Below the pieces are notes generated by a model, which saw only the letters and a list, made by a program, of their open reading frames with translations, was not told the DNA's origin and searched no databases. DNA of 64,000 nt from Foliimonas ilicis (GTDB lineage Bacteria; Pseudomonadota; Alphaproteobacteria; Rhizobiales; Rhizobiaceae), in the NCBI RefSeq assembly GCF_039939195.1, contig NZ_JBDUUH010000001.1, forward strand, positions 620,001 through 684,000, in the 5' to 3' direction. Positions 24,771-38,841 of the stretch are shown here, one piece after another (position 1 is the stretch's first letter; each line of letters opens with the position of its first letter). The position numbers and the translations under genes are program-made.

Positions 24771-24989
24771 TTGACCGACATCGTACGCGACAGCAATGGA
24801 ACGCAGCTCAATGAGGGCGATTCCGTCACGCTCATCAAGGACCTCAAGGTCAAGGGAACGTCCGAGACGATCAAGCGCGGGACGCTGGTGAAGAACATTC
24901 GTCTCAACGGAAATCCTGATGAGGTGGAATGCAACACCAAGCAGGTGAAGGGCCTGGTTCTTCGAACCGAGTTTCTCAAAAAAGCCTGA
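24771..24989 (+). CDS. YjdM/PhnA C-terminal-domain protein
   Basis: A 72-residue protein: GTQLNEGDSVTLIKDLKVKG, then KRGTLVKNIRLNGN and VEC. This is the SH3-like C-terminal domain of YjdM (formerly PhnA); many Rhizobiales have this domain alone, without the zinc ribbon. The start is TTG at 24771 behind GAGGCGGGG. The old name 'alkylphosphonate uptake' is misleading, since no role in phosphonate use is established for the family. Confidence 0.8.
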   Translation: MTDIVRDSNGTQLNEGDSVTLIKDLKVKGTSETIKRGTLVKNIRLNGNPDEVECNTKQVKGLVLRTEFLKKA

Positions 24990-25028
24990 CCCGCTTGTCT
25001 GCCCGCCGGCTGAAAGCGGGTAGAAAAC

Positions 25029-25053
25029 GGAACCAATTCGACGTCGAGCCGTT
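25029..25053 (+). promoter_or_regulatory. EcfG-type general stress promoter
   Basis: GGAAC at 25029-25033, a 16-base spacer and CGTT at 25050-25053: the same exact consensus and spacing as the rpoH2 promoter. Initiation near 25060 would leave a leader of about 24 bases before the gene at 25084. An inverted repeat, CCAATTCGA (25033-25041) with TCGAATTGG (25069-25077), overlaps it. Confidence 0.72.
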
Positions 25054-25083
25054 TCAAAACGCCTTCGATCGAATTGGAGAAAT

Positions 25084-25428
25084 ATGATGGCTGACACGCC
25101 AAACGCTGACGACGTACAAAAAGCGCTGGAAAAGCAGATTGCCGAACTCCGCAAGGAGATCACAAAAATCAACAAGTCGATCGCTGACCGGGGTGCGGAA
25201 GCAATAGACGAAGCGCGCGGTCGCGCGTCCGAATTCTATGATGAGGCTTCCAACCGCGCATCGCGTGCCGCCCAGCAATTGCGCACGCAAGCGCATGCGG
25301 TGTCTGAAGTCGCACGGGAAAATCCCGGCACGACGACTGCCGTTCTTACCGTTGCCGGGATTGTCGGCTTCGTGATCGGCGTGGCAGTCGGCCAGGCTTC
25401 GAGCGATACACGCCGTCGCTGGTATTGA
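25084..25428 (+). CDS. Small tail-anchored protein, ElaB/YqjD (DUF883)-like
   Basis: A 114-residue protein. Residues 10-80 form a long amphipathic helix rich in Ala, Glu, Lys and Arg (VQKALEKQIAELRKEITKI). A single membrane helix near the C-terminus follows the ENPG turn (TTTAVLTVAGIVGFVIGVAVGQ), and the protein ends in RRRW. This is the plan of ElaB/YqjD proteins, which attach ribosomes to the inner membrane in stationary phase in E. coli. The EcfG-type promoter upstream fits a stress or stationary role. GGAGA precedes the first of two consecutive ATGs. Confidence 0.82.
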   Translation: MMADTPNADDVQKALEKQIAELRKEITKINKSIADRGAEAIDEARGRASEFYDEASNRASRAAQQLRTQAHAVSEVARENPGTTTAVLTVAGIVGFVIGVAVGQASSDTRRRWY

Positions 25429-25453
25429 TTTGCGGACGAATTGAACAAAAGAT

Positions 25454-25487
25454 CATGGCCGCACGATCGTTTGATCGGGCGGCCATG
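25454..25487 (+). terminator. Strong hairpin after the DUF883-like gene
   Basis: CATGGCCGC (25454-25462) pairs with GCGGCCATG (25479-25487), continued inward by CGATC/GATCG around GTTT, giving 14 pairs with one mismatch. No clear T-run follows, so it may be a weak terminator or a processing/stability hairpin. Confidence 0.5.
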
Positions 25488-25552
25488 ACTGCGTTATCTT
25501 AGATTTTCAAACTGGGTCGACCTGAAATTTTTGAGAGGTCGCGAGGGGCATC

Positions 25553-25699
25553 ATGCAGCAGAACAAGCTTTATCTCGTTATCGGCGCACTGGTCGTGGCA
25601 GTCATAGCGTTGGGTATCTATGTCTACCGTGAAGAATCCAAGCCTTCCGGCGTGGAAATGCGGATCGATGAGTCCGGCATTTCCGTCGAGGAAAACTAG
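25553..25699 (+). CDS. 48-residue single-pass membrane protein
   Basis: A short frame with ATG 25553 behind GAGGGG and stop TAG 25697-25699. The peptide has a polar start (MQQNKL), one hydrophobic helix (YLVIGALVVAVIALGIYVY) and a charged tail (REESKPSGVEMRIDESGIS). Length, ribosome site and clean membrane-helix pattern make it a credible small membrane protein. It ends two bases from the convergent outer-membrane gene. Function unknown. Confidence 0.65.
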   Translation: MQQNKLYLVIGALVVAVIALGIYVYREESKPSGVEMRIDESGISVEEN

Positions 25700-25701
25700 A
25701 C

Positions 25702-26391
25702 CTACCAGAGGTCATAGCGCAGGCCGACGCGAACCTGATGATAGTCGAGGCCCTTATCGATCTCCGCGCTCGAGCTGCGGAGATTGACGAATTCAGTGCC
25801 GGGCGACGAAAGATAGCGATAGCCAAGATCGACTGACGTGTTGGTCGACACCTTGTAGCTGACGCCGGTCATCAGAGCGTAGGCGAATTCGGATTGCTTG
25901 TCCTTCATGTCGTCCAGGCCTGCAAGATCGAACGTATCGCGGGTGTGCATGATGCCGACACCGCCGCCGACATAGGGCGTGAAGCCGGCAATCGTTCCGA
26001 GATCGAAATAGGCGTTTGCCATGCCGGTGTAGACTTCATTCTTGAATTCACCCGAAAGCAGCGGTGCGCCGAACGAAATCTTGTCGTGCGAGATCATGCC
26101 GAGCTCGATGTCGCCGCGGATCAAATCGCTGAAATGATAGCCGACACCGAGGCTGCCGCCGAAGCGCCTGCTCGACGAATCGACGCCCGTGCTGTCGCCT
26201 ATGTCGTAGGGGCTGCGATTGGCATTGTAGGAAACGTCACCGCGCAGATACCAGCCCGAGCCAACCTCGACCGGAACATATTCCGGCGCTTCCTGAACGA
26301 AGACCGGCGGATCGTAGTCGGCGGCAAGCGCTGCGGATGATGCAAGTGCGAGGCCTGCTGCCGTGAGAAGAAGGCGCGGAAAAAGGGTCAT
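25702..26391 (-). CDS. Outer-membrane beta-barrel protein, Omp25/Omp31 family
   Basis: A 229-residue protein with a signal peptide (LLLTAAGLALASSAALA) and mature start ADYDPPVFV. GWYLRGDVSYNANRS, FSDLIRGDIELGM and the C-terminal VRVGLRYDLW (terminal aromatic, as needed for BAM insertion) mark the eight-stranded Omp25/Omp31-type barrel of Brucellaceae. ATG 26391 is six bases after GGAG; a TTG two codons earlier is less likely. A CtrA box lies about 80 bases upstream. Confidence 0.9.
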   Translation of the reverse strand: MTLFPRLLLTAAGLALASSAALAADYDPPVFVQEAPEYVPVEVGSGWYLRGDVSYNANRSPYDIGDSTGVDSSSRRFGGSLGVGYHFSDLIRGDIELGMISHDKISFGAPLLSGEFKNEVYTGMANAYFDLGTIAGFTPYVGGGVGIMHTRDTFDLAGLDDMKDKQSEFAYALMTGVSYKVSTNTSVDLGYRYLSSPGTEFVNLRSSSAEIDKGLDYHQVRVGLRYDLW

Positions 26392-26467
26392 ATCCAACTC
26401 CGGGTGTTCGGCCAGGAGAACCCCAAATGCCCGCCTGCCGTGTAGGGAGCATTGTTAACTATAGTGG

Positions 26468-26482
26468 TTAAGTCCGGGTTAA
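26468..26482 (-). promoter_or_regulatory. CtrA box upstream of the Omp25-like gene
   Basis: TTAA (26468-26471), seven bases, TTAA (26479-26482): an exact match to the full CtrA recognition site. A further TTAA lies nine bases away (26455-26458). It is 77-91 bases upstream of the outer-membrane gene start. CtrA control of Omp25-type proteins has been reported in Brucella. Confidence 0.72.
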
Positions 26483-26499
26483 GGATAACAAAGTCTTGC

Positions 26500-26958
26500 G
26501 GCCCTGTTCGGCCCGTCCGGAAGTGATGTGCCGGGCGATCGGTGCCCGATACGGAATCGTCGGCTGCTGCGCATGTAAGAAATTATCTGGCGAGTGCAGT
26601 CAGCAGATCGATACTCATAAAGTGCCTGGAGAGCCGCGCGGGCCCAATTCATCGCATTGGATTGGCGGCGAGGGCCGCGAACCAGCGTCTTTATATATAG
26701 GGGCGTGTATGAGGGGCGCTTTTGTCCTCTTTATATAGGGGGATGGGCAGGTGCGATGATGCCGTGGCTGTCAGTGCGGATGGGCTGCGGGGCAGCTTTG
26801 CCTGAGAACGGTGTTCAATGCGGACTATAGCAGAGGCTATTTGGGTGAACTGCGGCTCACTGGATCTTCCCGGATGTCACCTTCCGCAGGGTTTTCCTGG
26901 GATTTTGTTATGTGTGTGTGAATTGTCGTAAAAAGTTCAAGAAGTTTGCGAATTCGAG
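26500..26958 (+). other. Gene-free stretch upstream of the rrn promoter
   Basis: About 460 bases with no credible CDS. The only pattern seen is a direct repeat of CTTTATATA(TA)GGGG, at about 26689-26703 and 26729-26741, which could be extra -10-like elements or protein sites for the rRNA operon. Confidence 0.4.
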
Positions 26959-26988
26959 TTGACAGTTTGGCGGGGTGGCGACTATATA
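26959..26988 (+). promoter_or_regulatory. rRNA operon promoter
   Basis: Consensus TTGACA (26959-26964), an 18-base spacer and TATATA (26983-26988). About 380 bases of leader precede 16S. CarD/CdnL, encoded earlier in the window, is known to act at promoters of this kind. Confidence 0.8.
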
Positions 26989-27153
26989 CGCCTCAACAAC
27001 GAGGGCGGCGCGCCGCTGGCGGCCCCGGAGTTTGCTTCTAAGGAAGCTGACTTTGAGATGTCCTCGCTGACGAAATCAAGAGAGCCGCGCAAGCGACACT
27101 CGACCGGGTCTGAAGGCGAAAGCGGCCAGGCCCCGACATTGTTTTGCAATGTC

Positions 27154-27165
27154 TGTTCTTTGACA
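27154..27165 (+). promoter_or_regulatory. boxA-like antitermination site
   Basis: TGTTCTTTGACA resembles the boxA consensus TGCTCTTTAACA. It follows a hairpin, GACATTG/CAATGTC, at about 27135-27153. It lies in the rrn leader and is expected to load the NusB-S10 antitermination complex. Confidence 0.65.
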
Positions 27166-27369
27166 ATTGAATAAAGAAGAAAGAGAAACGTGGGCGGCAG
27201 AGTTCTGCTGAACGTTTATGTCCCGCCAGGGATATGGATGTTCGAACGAGACTTTGGCGGTTCACGTTTCGAGAGAAGATGTTACATGCGTCCAAGAGAT
27301 TGGATGTAGGTGTATATATGTTCTCGTCGATTCAAGCGTGACCAAATAAAGCCAAATCAAAGTCTTATT

Positions 27370-28861
<1,492 letters not shown>

Positions 28862-29141
28862 CGAACCCTAATGGAAACGCTTCTTCATGGAGCCTCTGCC
28901 TTTCGGTTCTCTTCAGAATAAGATGGAAGAGAGTCACTCTTACCATCGCACATACAAAAGCGGATCTGCCGCCTTCGTTTCTCTTTCTTCTGCGAATGAC
29001 TTTTGGATTAGCGCTCGCGCGCCGCATCGCATCCTGTACCAGGATGCTGGCGCTCCGCGAGGGCGCGGCACAAGCCGCGGCGGCCGGTCGGCCTTGCGAG
29101 ACTATGTCTCGTTGGCGGGGCTGATCAACGGCGCAGTCTTA

Positions 29142-29218
29142 GGGCTTGTAGCTCAGTTGGTTAGAGCGCGCGCTTGATAAGCGTGAGGTCGGAGGTTCAA
29201 GTCCTCCCAGGCCCACCA
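29142..29218 (+). tRNA. tRNA-Ile (GAT)
   Basis: A 77-base cloverleaf from GGGCTTG to the encoded CCA; anticodon GAT in CTTGATAAG; T-loop GGTTCAAGTCC. Sits in the 16S-23S spacer, the standard position. Confidence 0.97.
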
Positions 29219-29359
29219 AGTTCATTATTTTAGCCTCAGACGCCGGCGCGGACATCCGTCCGCTTGGCTCACGCGCCATAAGGCGCGACGGCCGGTCGGC
29301 CTTGCGATGCGCTTGCGCATCGAGGTGCTCCGGTTTTTGAGGTTGAACTTCACCAAAAA

Positions 29360-29435
29360 GGGGCCGTAGCTCAGCTGGGAGAGCGCCTGCTTTGCAAGCA
29401 GGATGTCGTCGGTTCGATCCCGTCCGGCTCCACCA
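29360..29435 (+). tRNA. tRNA-Ala (TGC)
   Basis: A 76-base cloverleaf; acceptor GGGGCCG pairs with CGGCTCC; anticodon TGC in TTTGCAAG; CCA encoded. Second tRNA of the 16S-23S spacer. The spacer also repeats GGCCGGTCGGCCTTGCGA (about 29085 and 29291). Confidence 0.97.
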
Positions 29436-29767
29436 TTACTCTAATGTTAGGGTGAGGTGTTGAGTGGATATAAGTCATTCGTAAACAAGGTTTGCATCAG
29501 GCTTTCTTGGCCTGTTGCCTGTTCTGTTTGAAATTGTGAATAGAAGATTTGTTCGGACTCCATTGTCTGAGCATGATCCTGAAGATGAGCCGCAAGGTTC
29601 TGAATGATGGTTCATGTGTTGACGATGATGGTTTGTCGCGGTGAGACGCTCAATCTCCCGCATATGATGGGTAAGCCTAACCGCACCCCCGGATTGATCT
29701 CGAGAAGCTGGTCTTTTTGTGCCAATAGCGTTTGGAGCAATCCAGATGGATATTGGCAATGAGAACG

Positions 29768-32576
<2,809 letters not shown>

Positions 32577-32824
32577 TTACTTATGTCCATCTAAAGCGCT
32601 CACGCATGAGCGGGCCTTCGGCCCTATGCTCCGCGAGGGCGCCGGACGACCGGCGACGCGCAGTCGCGCTTGCGGGCTTTGCCCGAAAGTAGCGATTAAC
32701 GTCGTCAAGGCACAAACAAGACCAGCGAAAAGCTCATGAGCGGGCAGCAAACAGGATATCCCTATTCGCTACTCACTATTGGCTATTCGCTCAAAAAGCT
32801 TCTCGATAAAACATGCACTTTGCC

Positions 32825-32943
32825 GACCTGGTGGTTATGGCGGAGCGGCTGCACCCGATCCCATTCCGAACTCGGCCGTGAAACGCTCCAGCGCTGATGG
32901 TACTTCGTCTTAAGACGCGGGAGAGTAAGTCGCTGCCAGGTCT
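32825..32943 (+). rRNA. rrf: 5S ribosomal RNA
   Basis: About 119 bases from GACCTGGTGGTTATGGCGG to CGCTGCCAGGTCT; the ends pair (GACCTGG/CCAGGTC), and ACCCGATCCCATTCCGAACTC is the conserved loop B-C segment. Confidence 0.96.
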
Positions 32944-33003
32944 GCAAATTGCATGTGAAAATCTTCTCAACACAAAACAAAAGGCCCGCTCAATCGGGAC
33001 CGC

Positions 33004-33026
33004 GGGCCGCGTAAGCGGCCCTTTGC
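33004..33026 (+). terminator. Hairpin between 5S and tRNA-fMet
   Basis: GGGCCGC (33004-33010) pairs with GCGGCCC (33015-33021) around GTAA, followed by only three T. It may be a processing hairpin rather than a true terminator, since a tRNA follows in the same direction. Confidence 0.4.
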
Positions 33027-33105
33027 TTTGGCAAAAACATCTGCTTTGGCAAAAAAAGGCGACACCGTCGCCCAATTCTAAAGCGGCATCGCCGCTTCTT
33101 GGTGA

Positions 33106-33182
<77 letters not shown>

Positions 33183-33212
33183 AAACCTCTCAAAACACAC
33201 CTTAATTAATAC

Positions 33213-33240
33213 CAAAGCCCGCAACGCACGGGCTTTTTTG
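33213..33240 (+). terminator. Intrinsic terminator of the rrn operon
   Basis: AAGCCCG (33215-33221) pairs with CGGGCTT (33229-33235) and is followed by six T. Confidence 0.88.
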
Positions 33241-34116
33241 CGTTTGAAAGGAACGGGGATGCGATAGCGAACCTGCGCTTGCGCCGCACACGTAGCTACG
33301 TGACCGCGTGACAAAGAAAAACGTCGCGCTAATCAATTCGCGGAAGTATGAGCGTGGGCGTAGGCCTAGCACGCGCAATTGCTTCATGTACTTGGTCCTG
33401 ACCATTCGATGGCTGGATCGAGGGTAATGCCAGAGCCCACAGCGCTGCGGAAAGCATCCAGAGTGCTGCTCCCAATGCAGACGCGCGGTTTCGATGCCCC
33501 AATTTATCGCCGAGCGAGAATTTCGCTCGGCATAATAGTGTTTCAGCTTTTGAAATAACGCATGACCTTGCCCGACTCCGACGGATGTAGTCGGCCTGCC
33601 GTCAGAGGCCAAGTTAGTCGCCAGCTCGTGCATATAGGTAGTGCCGTTTATCGACGGCGGGCAGCGACAGATAGCGATGAGCGGCGATTTGAAGGTACTT
33701 CCGCTTCGGTTGTGGCTGTGATCTGTTCGGAAGAGCTTTGACGTCTTCTTCGCCGGCTCACAGCCGGCTAACGTCCATCCTTGGCGTTAAAAGCCGCGAT
33801 GCAGGGGAATTAATCGAGACGGATGGGGAATTGTTGGCTGCAACGCATAAAAGGGATCGTCAGGCGAGAGCGGTTCGCGGGCCGGGAGGGGGACAGGGAC
33901 GTCTCCTCTTCTGAAAACGAGTCAGGCCTTTTCCGCTGGATCGGTCAATTGGCGATGAAATATCTGGTAGCGCTTCGAAAGAGCCCTCAGGCTCTTTCGA
34001 TTATCTTGTATCTCGCGGGAGGGGCGGCCTCTGTAATTTCGGCACGCCTACACAGAATCTGACCTATGACGTATCTGCCGGTTCATACGAACCGGCAACG
34101 CCTTGGGATCAGACAA
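33241..34116. other. Long gene-poor stretch after the rrn operon
   Basis: No intact CDS is supported. A minus-strand frame from about 33598 to TAG at 33329 reads like protein (FSLGDKLGHRNRASALGAAL followed by a hydrophobic segment and LALPSIQPS) but lacks a good start and may be a gene remnant. A perfect 11-bp hairpin, TCGAAAGAGCC/GGCTCTTTCGA, is at 33975-34000, and GCCGGCT/AGCCGGC at about 33745-33761. No T-run follows either. Confidence 0.4.
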
Positions 34117-34896
34117 CTAGTTCAGCGAATAACGGACGCCAAGCTTGAAATCGTGCGACGTCAGATTGTTGAAGCGGAAGCCGTCATTCGGGATGTCGAA
34201 TGCAGGATCGTCATTTCTCATCGACTTGGTGCGGGCATCGCCGAGTGAGACAAAGCTGTAGCCGAGATCGACCGTCATACGGTCTGTGGCCTTGATGCCC
34301 AGACCTGCGTGAAGCGCCCAGGCGAGGTTCCATTTGGAATCATCGTCTGCATATGCGCCGCCGCCATTGATGATGTTGATATCGCGGAAGCCTGAAATCG
34401 TGTTGCGCGAGGCACCCAGACCTGCGCCGATATAGGGCGTGATACCGCTGTAGGTGCCAAGATCGGCATAAGCGTTCGCGAGGAACAGCAATTCCGATTT
34501 CTGTGCGCGGTAGTCGTTGGTCGTTGTGCCGCCGGCGGTCGTGACATAGTCGAGCGCGGTGAAGTCCGACTTGCCGCGATATTCGACCGTGATGTCGCCG
34601 CGCAGGTAATCGTTGAACTGGTAGCCGATACCGCCGCCGAAGACTGGGGCCGAGCCGAAGCCGCCCTTGTCGTGGAAGCCATATTCGATGATCGCCGGAC
34701 TGTCGAAAAGATCCGTGTCGAGGTTCTTCAGGCGCTGGTTGCTCATGCCGATGTGGCCGCGCAGATACCATCCGCCATAACTCACCACTTCGACCGGAGG
34801 AGCCTCTTCCGGTGGATAATAAACATCGGCTGCAAATGCTGGCGCGGCTGCGCCTGCAAGAACCAGAGCCGCAAAGACCTTATAAGCCGTTCGCAT
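34117..34896 (-). CDS. Outer-membrane beta-barrel protein, Omp25/Omp31 family (second copy)
   Basis: A 259-residue protein with a signal peptide (VFAALVLAGAAAPAFA) and mature start ADVYYPPEEAPPVEV, the N-terminal style of the family. GGWYLRGHIGMSNQ, FNDYLRGDITVEYRG and the terminal FKLGVRYSLN fit an eight-stranded barrel. It is clearly homologous in layout to the gene at 25702-26391 but longer in the loops (for example the 110-150 region). AGGGG precedes the ATG. A CtrA box is 78-92 bases upstream. Confidence 0.9.
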   Translation of the reverse strand: MRTAYKVFAALVLAGAAAPAFAADVYYPPEEAPPVEVVSYGGWYLRGHIGMSNQRLKNLDTDLFDSPAIIEYGFHDKGGFGSAPVFGGGIGYQFNDYLRGDITVEYRGKSDFTALDYVTTAGGTTTNDYRAQKSELLFLANAYADLGTYSGITPYIGAGLGASRNTISGFRDINIINGGGAYADDDSKWNLAWALHAGLGIKATDRMTVDLGYSFVSLGDARTKSMRNDDPAFDIPNDGFRFNNLTSHDFKLGVRYSLN

Positions 34897-34973
34897 GAAT
34901 ACACCCCTGCAAGTCTGACGCGCTGCGCCGTCAGGAACCAGTTAAATCCAATATGGATAATAAACTGCAAAGG

Positions 34974-34988
34974 TTAAAAGCCGCTTAA
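34974..34988 (-). promoter_or_regulatory. CtrA box upstream of the second Omp25-like gene
   Basis: TTAA (34974-34977), seven bases, TTAA (34985-34988), with another TTAA nine bases further (34998-35001). Distance from the start codon and the N7/N9 triplet layout repeat those at the other outer-membrane gene. Confidence 0.72.
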
Positions 34989-35023
34989 CCCTGTTGCTTA
35001 ACTATGATGGTGGGGTGAAACGG

Positions 35024-35053
35024 AAAAAAGCTCGCCTAGGGGCGAGCTTTTTA
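35024..35053. terminator. Intrinsic terminator after glmM
   Basis: AAAAGCTCGCC (35026-35036) pairs with GGCGAGCTTTT (35041-35051) around TAGG; T-runs exist on both strands. It lies between the glmM stop and the CtrA box of the downstream outer-membrane gene. Confidence 0.9.
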
Positions 35054-35121
35054 GCTTGTCATTTGTGTTGTTGGGCAGCCTCGAAGGGCGCACGGATCCG
35101 GCACCCGGATAATGAGTCGGA

Positions 35122-36474
35122 CTACGCCGCGTTGCGGGCTTCCGAGATCACGCCGATGATGTCGTCTACCACCGTCTCGACCAGTTTCGGATCGTCGCCT
35201 TCGGCCATGACGCGGATGAGCGGTTCGGTGCCGGACGGGCGGATGACCAGCCGCCCGGTCTTTCCGAGCCTATTGGTGGCATCGTCGATCGCCGCCTTGA
35301 CGTTTGCCGATTCGAGCGGCTTGCCGCCGTTGAAGCGCACATTCTTCAGAACCTGCGGCACCGGCTCGAACTTCTTGCAAATCTCGCTGACCGGCTTGTT
35401 CTGGCGCTTGATGCAGGCAAGAACCTGAAGTGCGGAAACAAGTCCGTCTCCGGTCGTGGAGAAGTCGGATAGCACGATATGGCCCGATTGCTCGCCGCCA
35501 ATGTTGAAACCGTGGGCGCGCATGTGCTCGACGACGTAGCGGTCGCCGACTTTCGTGCGGTGAAGCGTCAGGCCTATATCGCCGAGAAAGCGTTCCAGAC
35601 CGAGGTTGGACATGATGGTGGCAACAATGCCGCCGCCCGCCAACCGATCGTTCTGATGCCAGGATTCGGCAATCAGCGCCATGATCTGGTCGCCATCGAC
35701 GACGGTGCCGTTTTCATCGACGATCAGCATGCGGTCGGCGTCGCCATCGAGCGCGATGCCGATGTCTGCGCGGACTTCATGGACCTTCTTGATCAGGCTG
35801 GCTGGATGGGTCGAGCCGCAATCCTGATTGATGTTGAAGCCGTTCGGCTCGACATTGATCGCAAAGACTTCCGCGCCCAGTTCCCACAAGGCGGCGGGGG
35901 CCACCTTGTAGCCGGCGCCATTGGCACAATCGATGACGATGCGCAGGCCTGATAAAGACATGGAGCGCGGCAGCGTGCGCTTGGCAAACTCGATATAGCG
36001 ATCATGCACGCCATCGATGCGCTTGGCACGGCCAAGGCCATCGGAATCGGCCAGTGCCATGTCGATGTCCTGATCGAGCATGTTTTCGATGCGGGCTTCG
36101 ATCTCGTCGGAAAGCTTGTAGCCGTCGGGGCCGAAAAGCTTGATGCCGTTATCGTAATACGGGTTGTGAGAGGCCGAGATCATCACGCCAATATCGGCGC
36201 GCAGCGAATGCGCGAGCATCGCAACGGCAGGCGTCGGGATGGGACCGAGCAGGAAGACGTCCATGCCTGCGGCGCAGAAGCCTGCGACCATGGCATTTTC
36301 GATCATATAGCCGGAAAGACGGGTGTCCTTGCCCAGCACGACGCGGTGACGATGGTTGCCCCGCTGGAAGGAGAGACCGGCAGCCATGCCGACCTTCATC
36401 GCAATGTCGGGGGTCATGGGGAATTTGTTGGCACGCCCACGGATGCCATCGGTTCCGAAATATCGCTTAGACAT
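35122..36474 (-). CDS. glmM: Phosphoglucosamine mutase
   Basis: A 450-residue enzyme interconverting glucosamine-6-phosphate and glucosamine-1-phosphate for peptidoglycan and LPS precursors. The phosphoserine is Ser102 in ISASHNPYYDNGIK; the metal loop ALDGDADRMLI and the sugar/phosphate segments GGEQSGHI and RPSGTEPLIRV are intact. GGAG precedes the ATG. Starts 330 bases downstream of the ftsH stop, beyond that gene's terminator. Confidence 0.96.
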   Translation of the reverse strand: MSKRYFGTDGIRGRANKFPMTPDIAMKVGMAAGLSFQRGNHRHRVVLGKDTRLSGYMIENAMVAGFCAAGMDVFLLGPIPTPAVAMLAHSLRADIGVMISASHNPYYDNGIKLFGPDGYKLSDEIEARIENMLDQDIDMALADSDGLGRAKRIDGVHDRYIEFAKRTLPRSMSLSGLRIVIDCANGAGYKVAPAALWELGAEVFAINVEPNGFNINQDCGSTHPASLIKKVHEVRADIGIALDGDADRMLIVDENGTVVDGDQIMALIAESWHQNDRLAGGGIVATIMSNLGLERFLGDIGLTLHRTKVGDRYVVEHMRAHGFNIGGEQSGHIVLSDFSTTGDGLVSALQVLACIKRQNKPVSEICKKFEPVPQVLKNVRFNGGKPLESANVKAAIDDATNRLGKTGRLVIRPSGTEPLIRVMAEGDDPKLVETVVDDIIGVISEARNAA

Positions 36475-36745
36475 GATGCTCCAAACGTCTCCGAATTAAG
36501 TTTCGACAAACATGGCTATCTGCCACGGTTTTGCGTACTTCAGAGATCAAATTGTATGAGATTGCGTTACGAATTCCTAAAATCCGTCCTCTCGCGAGCT
36601 TTTTACAGCACTGAATTGCGTTTGTTAAGTTGTTCATTCGCATGAACATGAGGTGTAGGCGGATGGATTTTCTTGGGTTCACACGCACCAATTCAGCCCT
36701 TTGGACAATTGATTGCGCTGGTATTTGCTCACTGCTCTATTTGCG

Positions 36746-36780
36746 AAAACGCCGCGAGAAATCTCGCGGCGTTTGCTGTT
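36746..36780. terminator. Intrinsic terminator of ftsH
   Basis: A 13-14 bp stem, AACGCCGCGAGA/TCTCGCGGCGTT, at 36746-36774, about 30 bases after the ftsH stop, with T-rich bases following on the minus strand. Confidence 0.85.
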
Positions 36781-36803
36781 TCGGCCTTTGATGAGGCGCG
36801 ATG

Positions 36804-38738
<1,935 letters not shown>

Positions 38739-38841
38739 CGATTGTCCTGTTGGTGTCCGCAGGCAGACACATTTCACGATAAGAAGTCAGCCTAACATAG
38801 GGAGCGCGCCGGCCATTGCCAAGCAGAACTGCCAATGTCGG

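Noticed and set aside
33202..33633. Minus-strand 143-residue frame
   Set aside because: It runs across the terminator after tRNA-fMet, and its composition does not look coding. A different frame in the same stretch looks slightly more protein-like and is reported only as a possible remnant.
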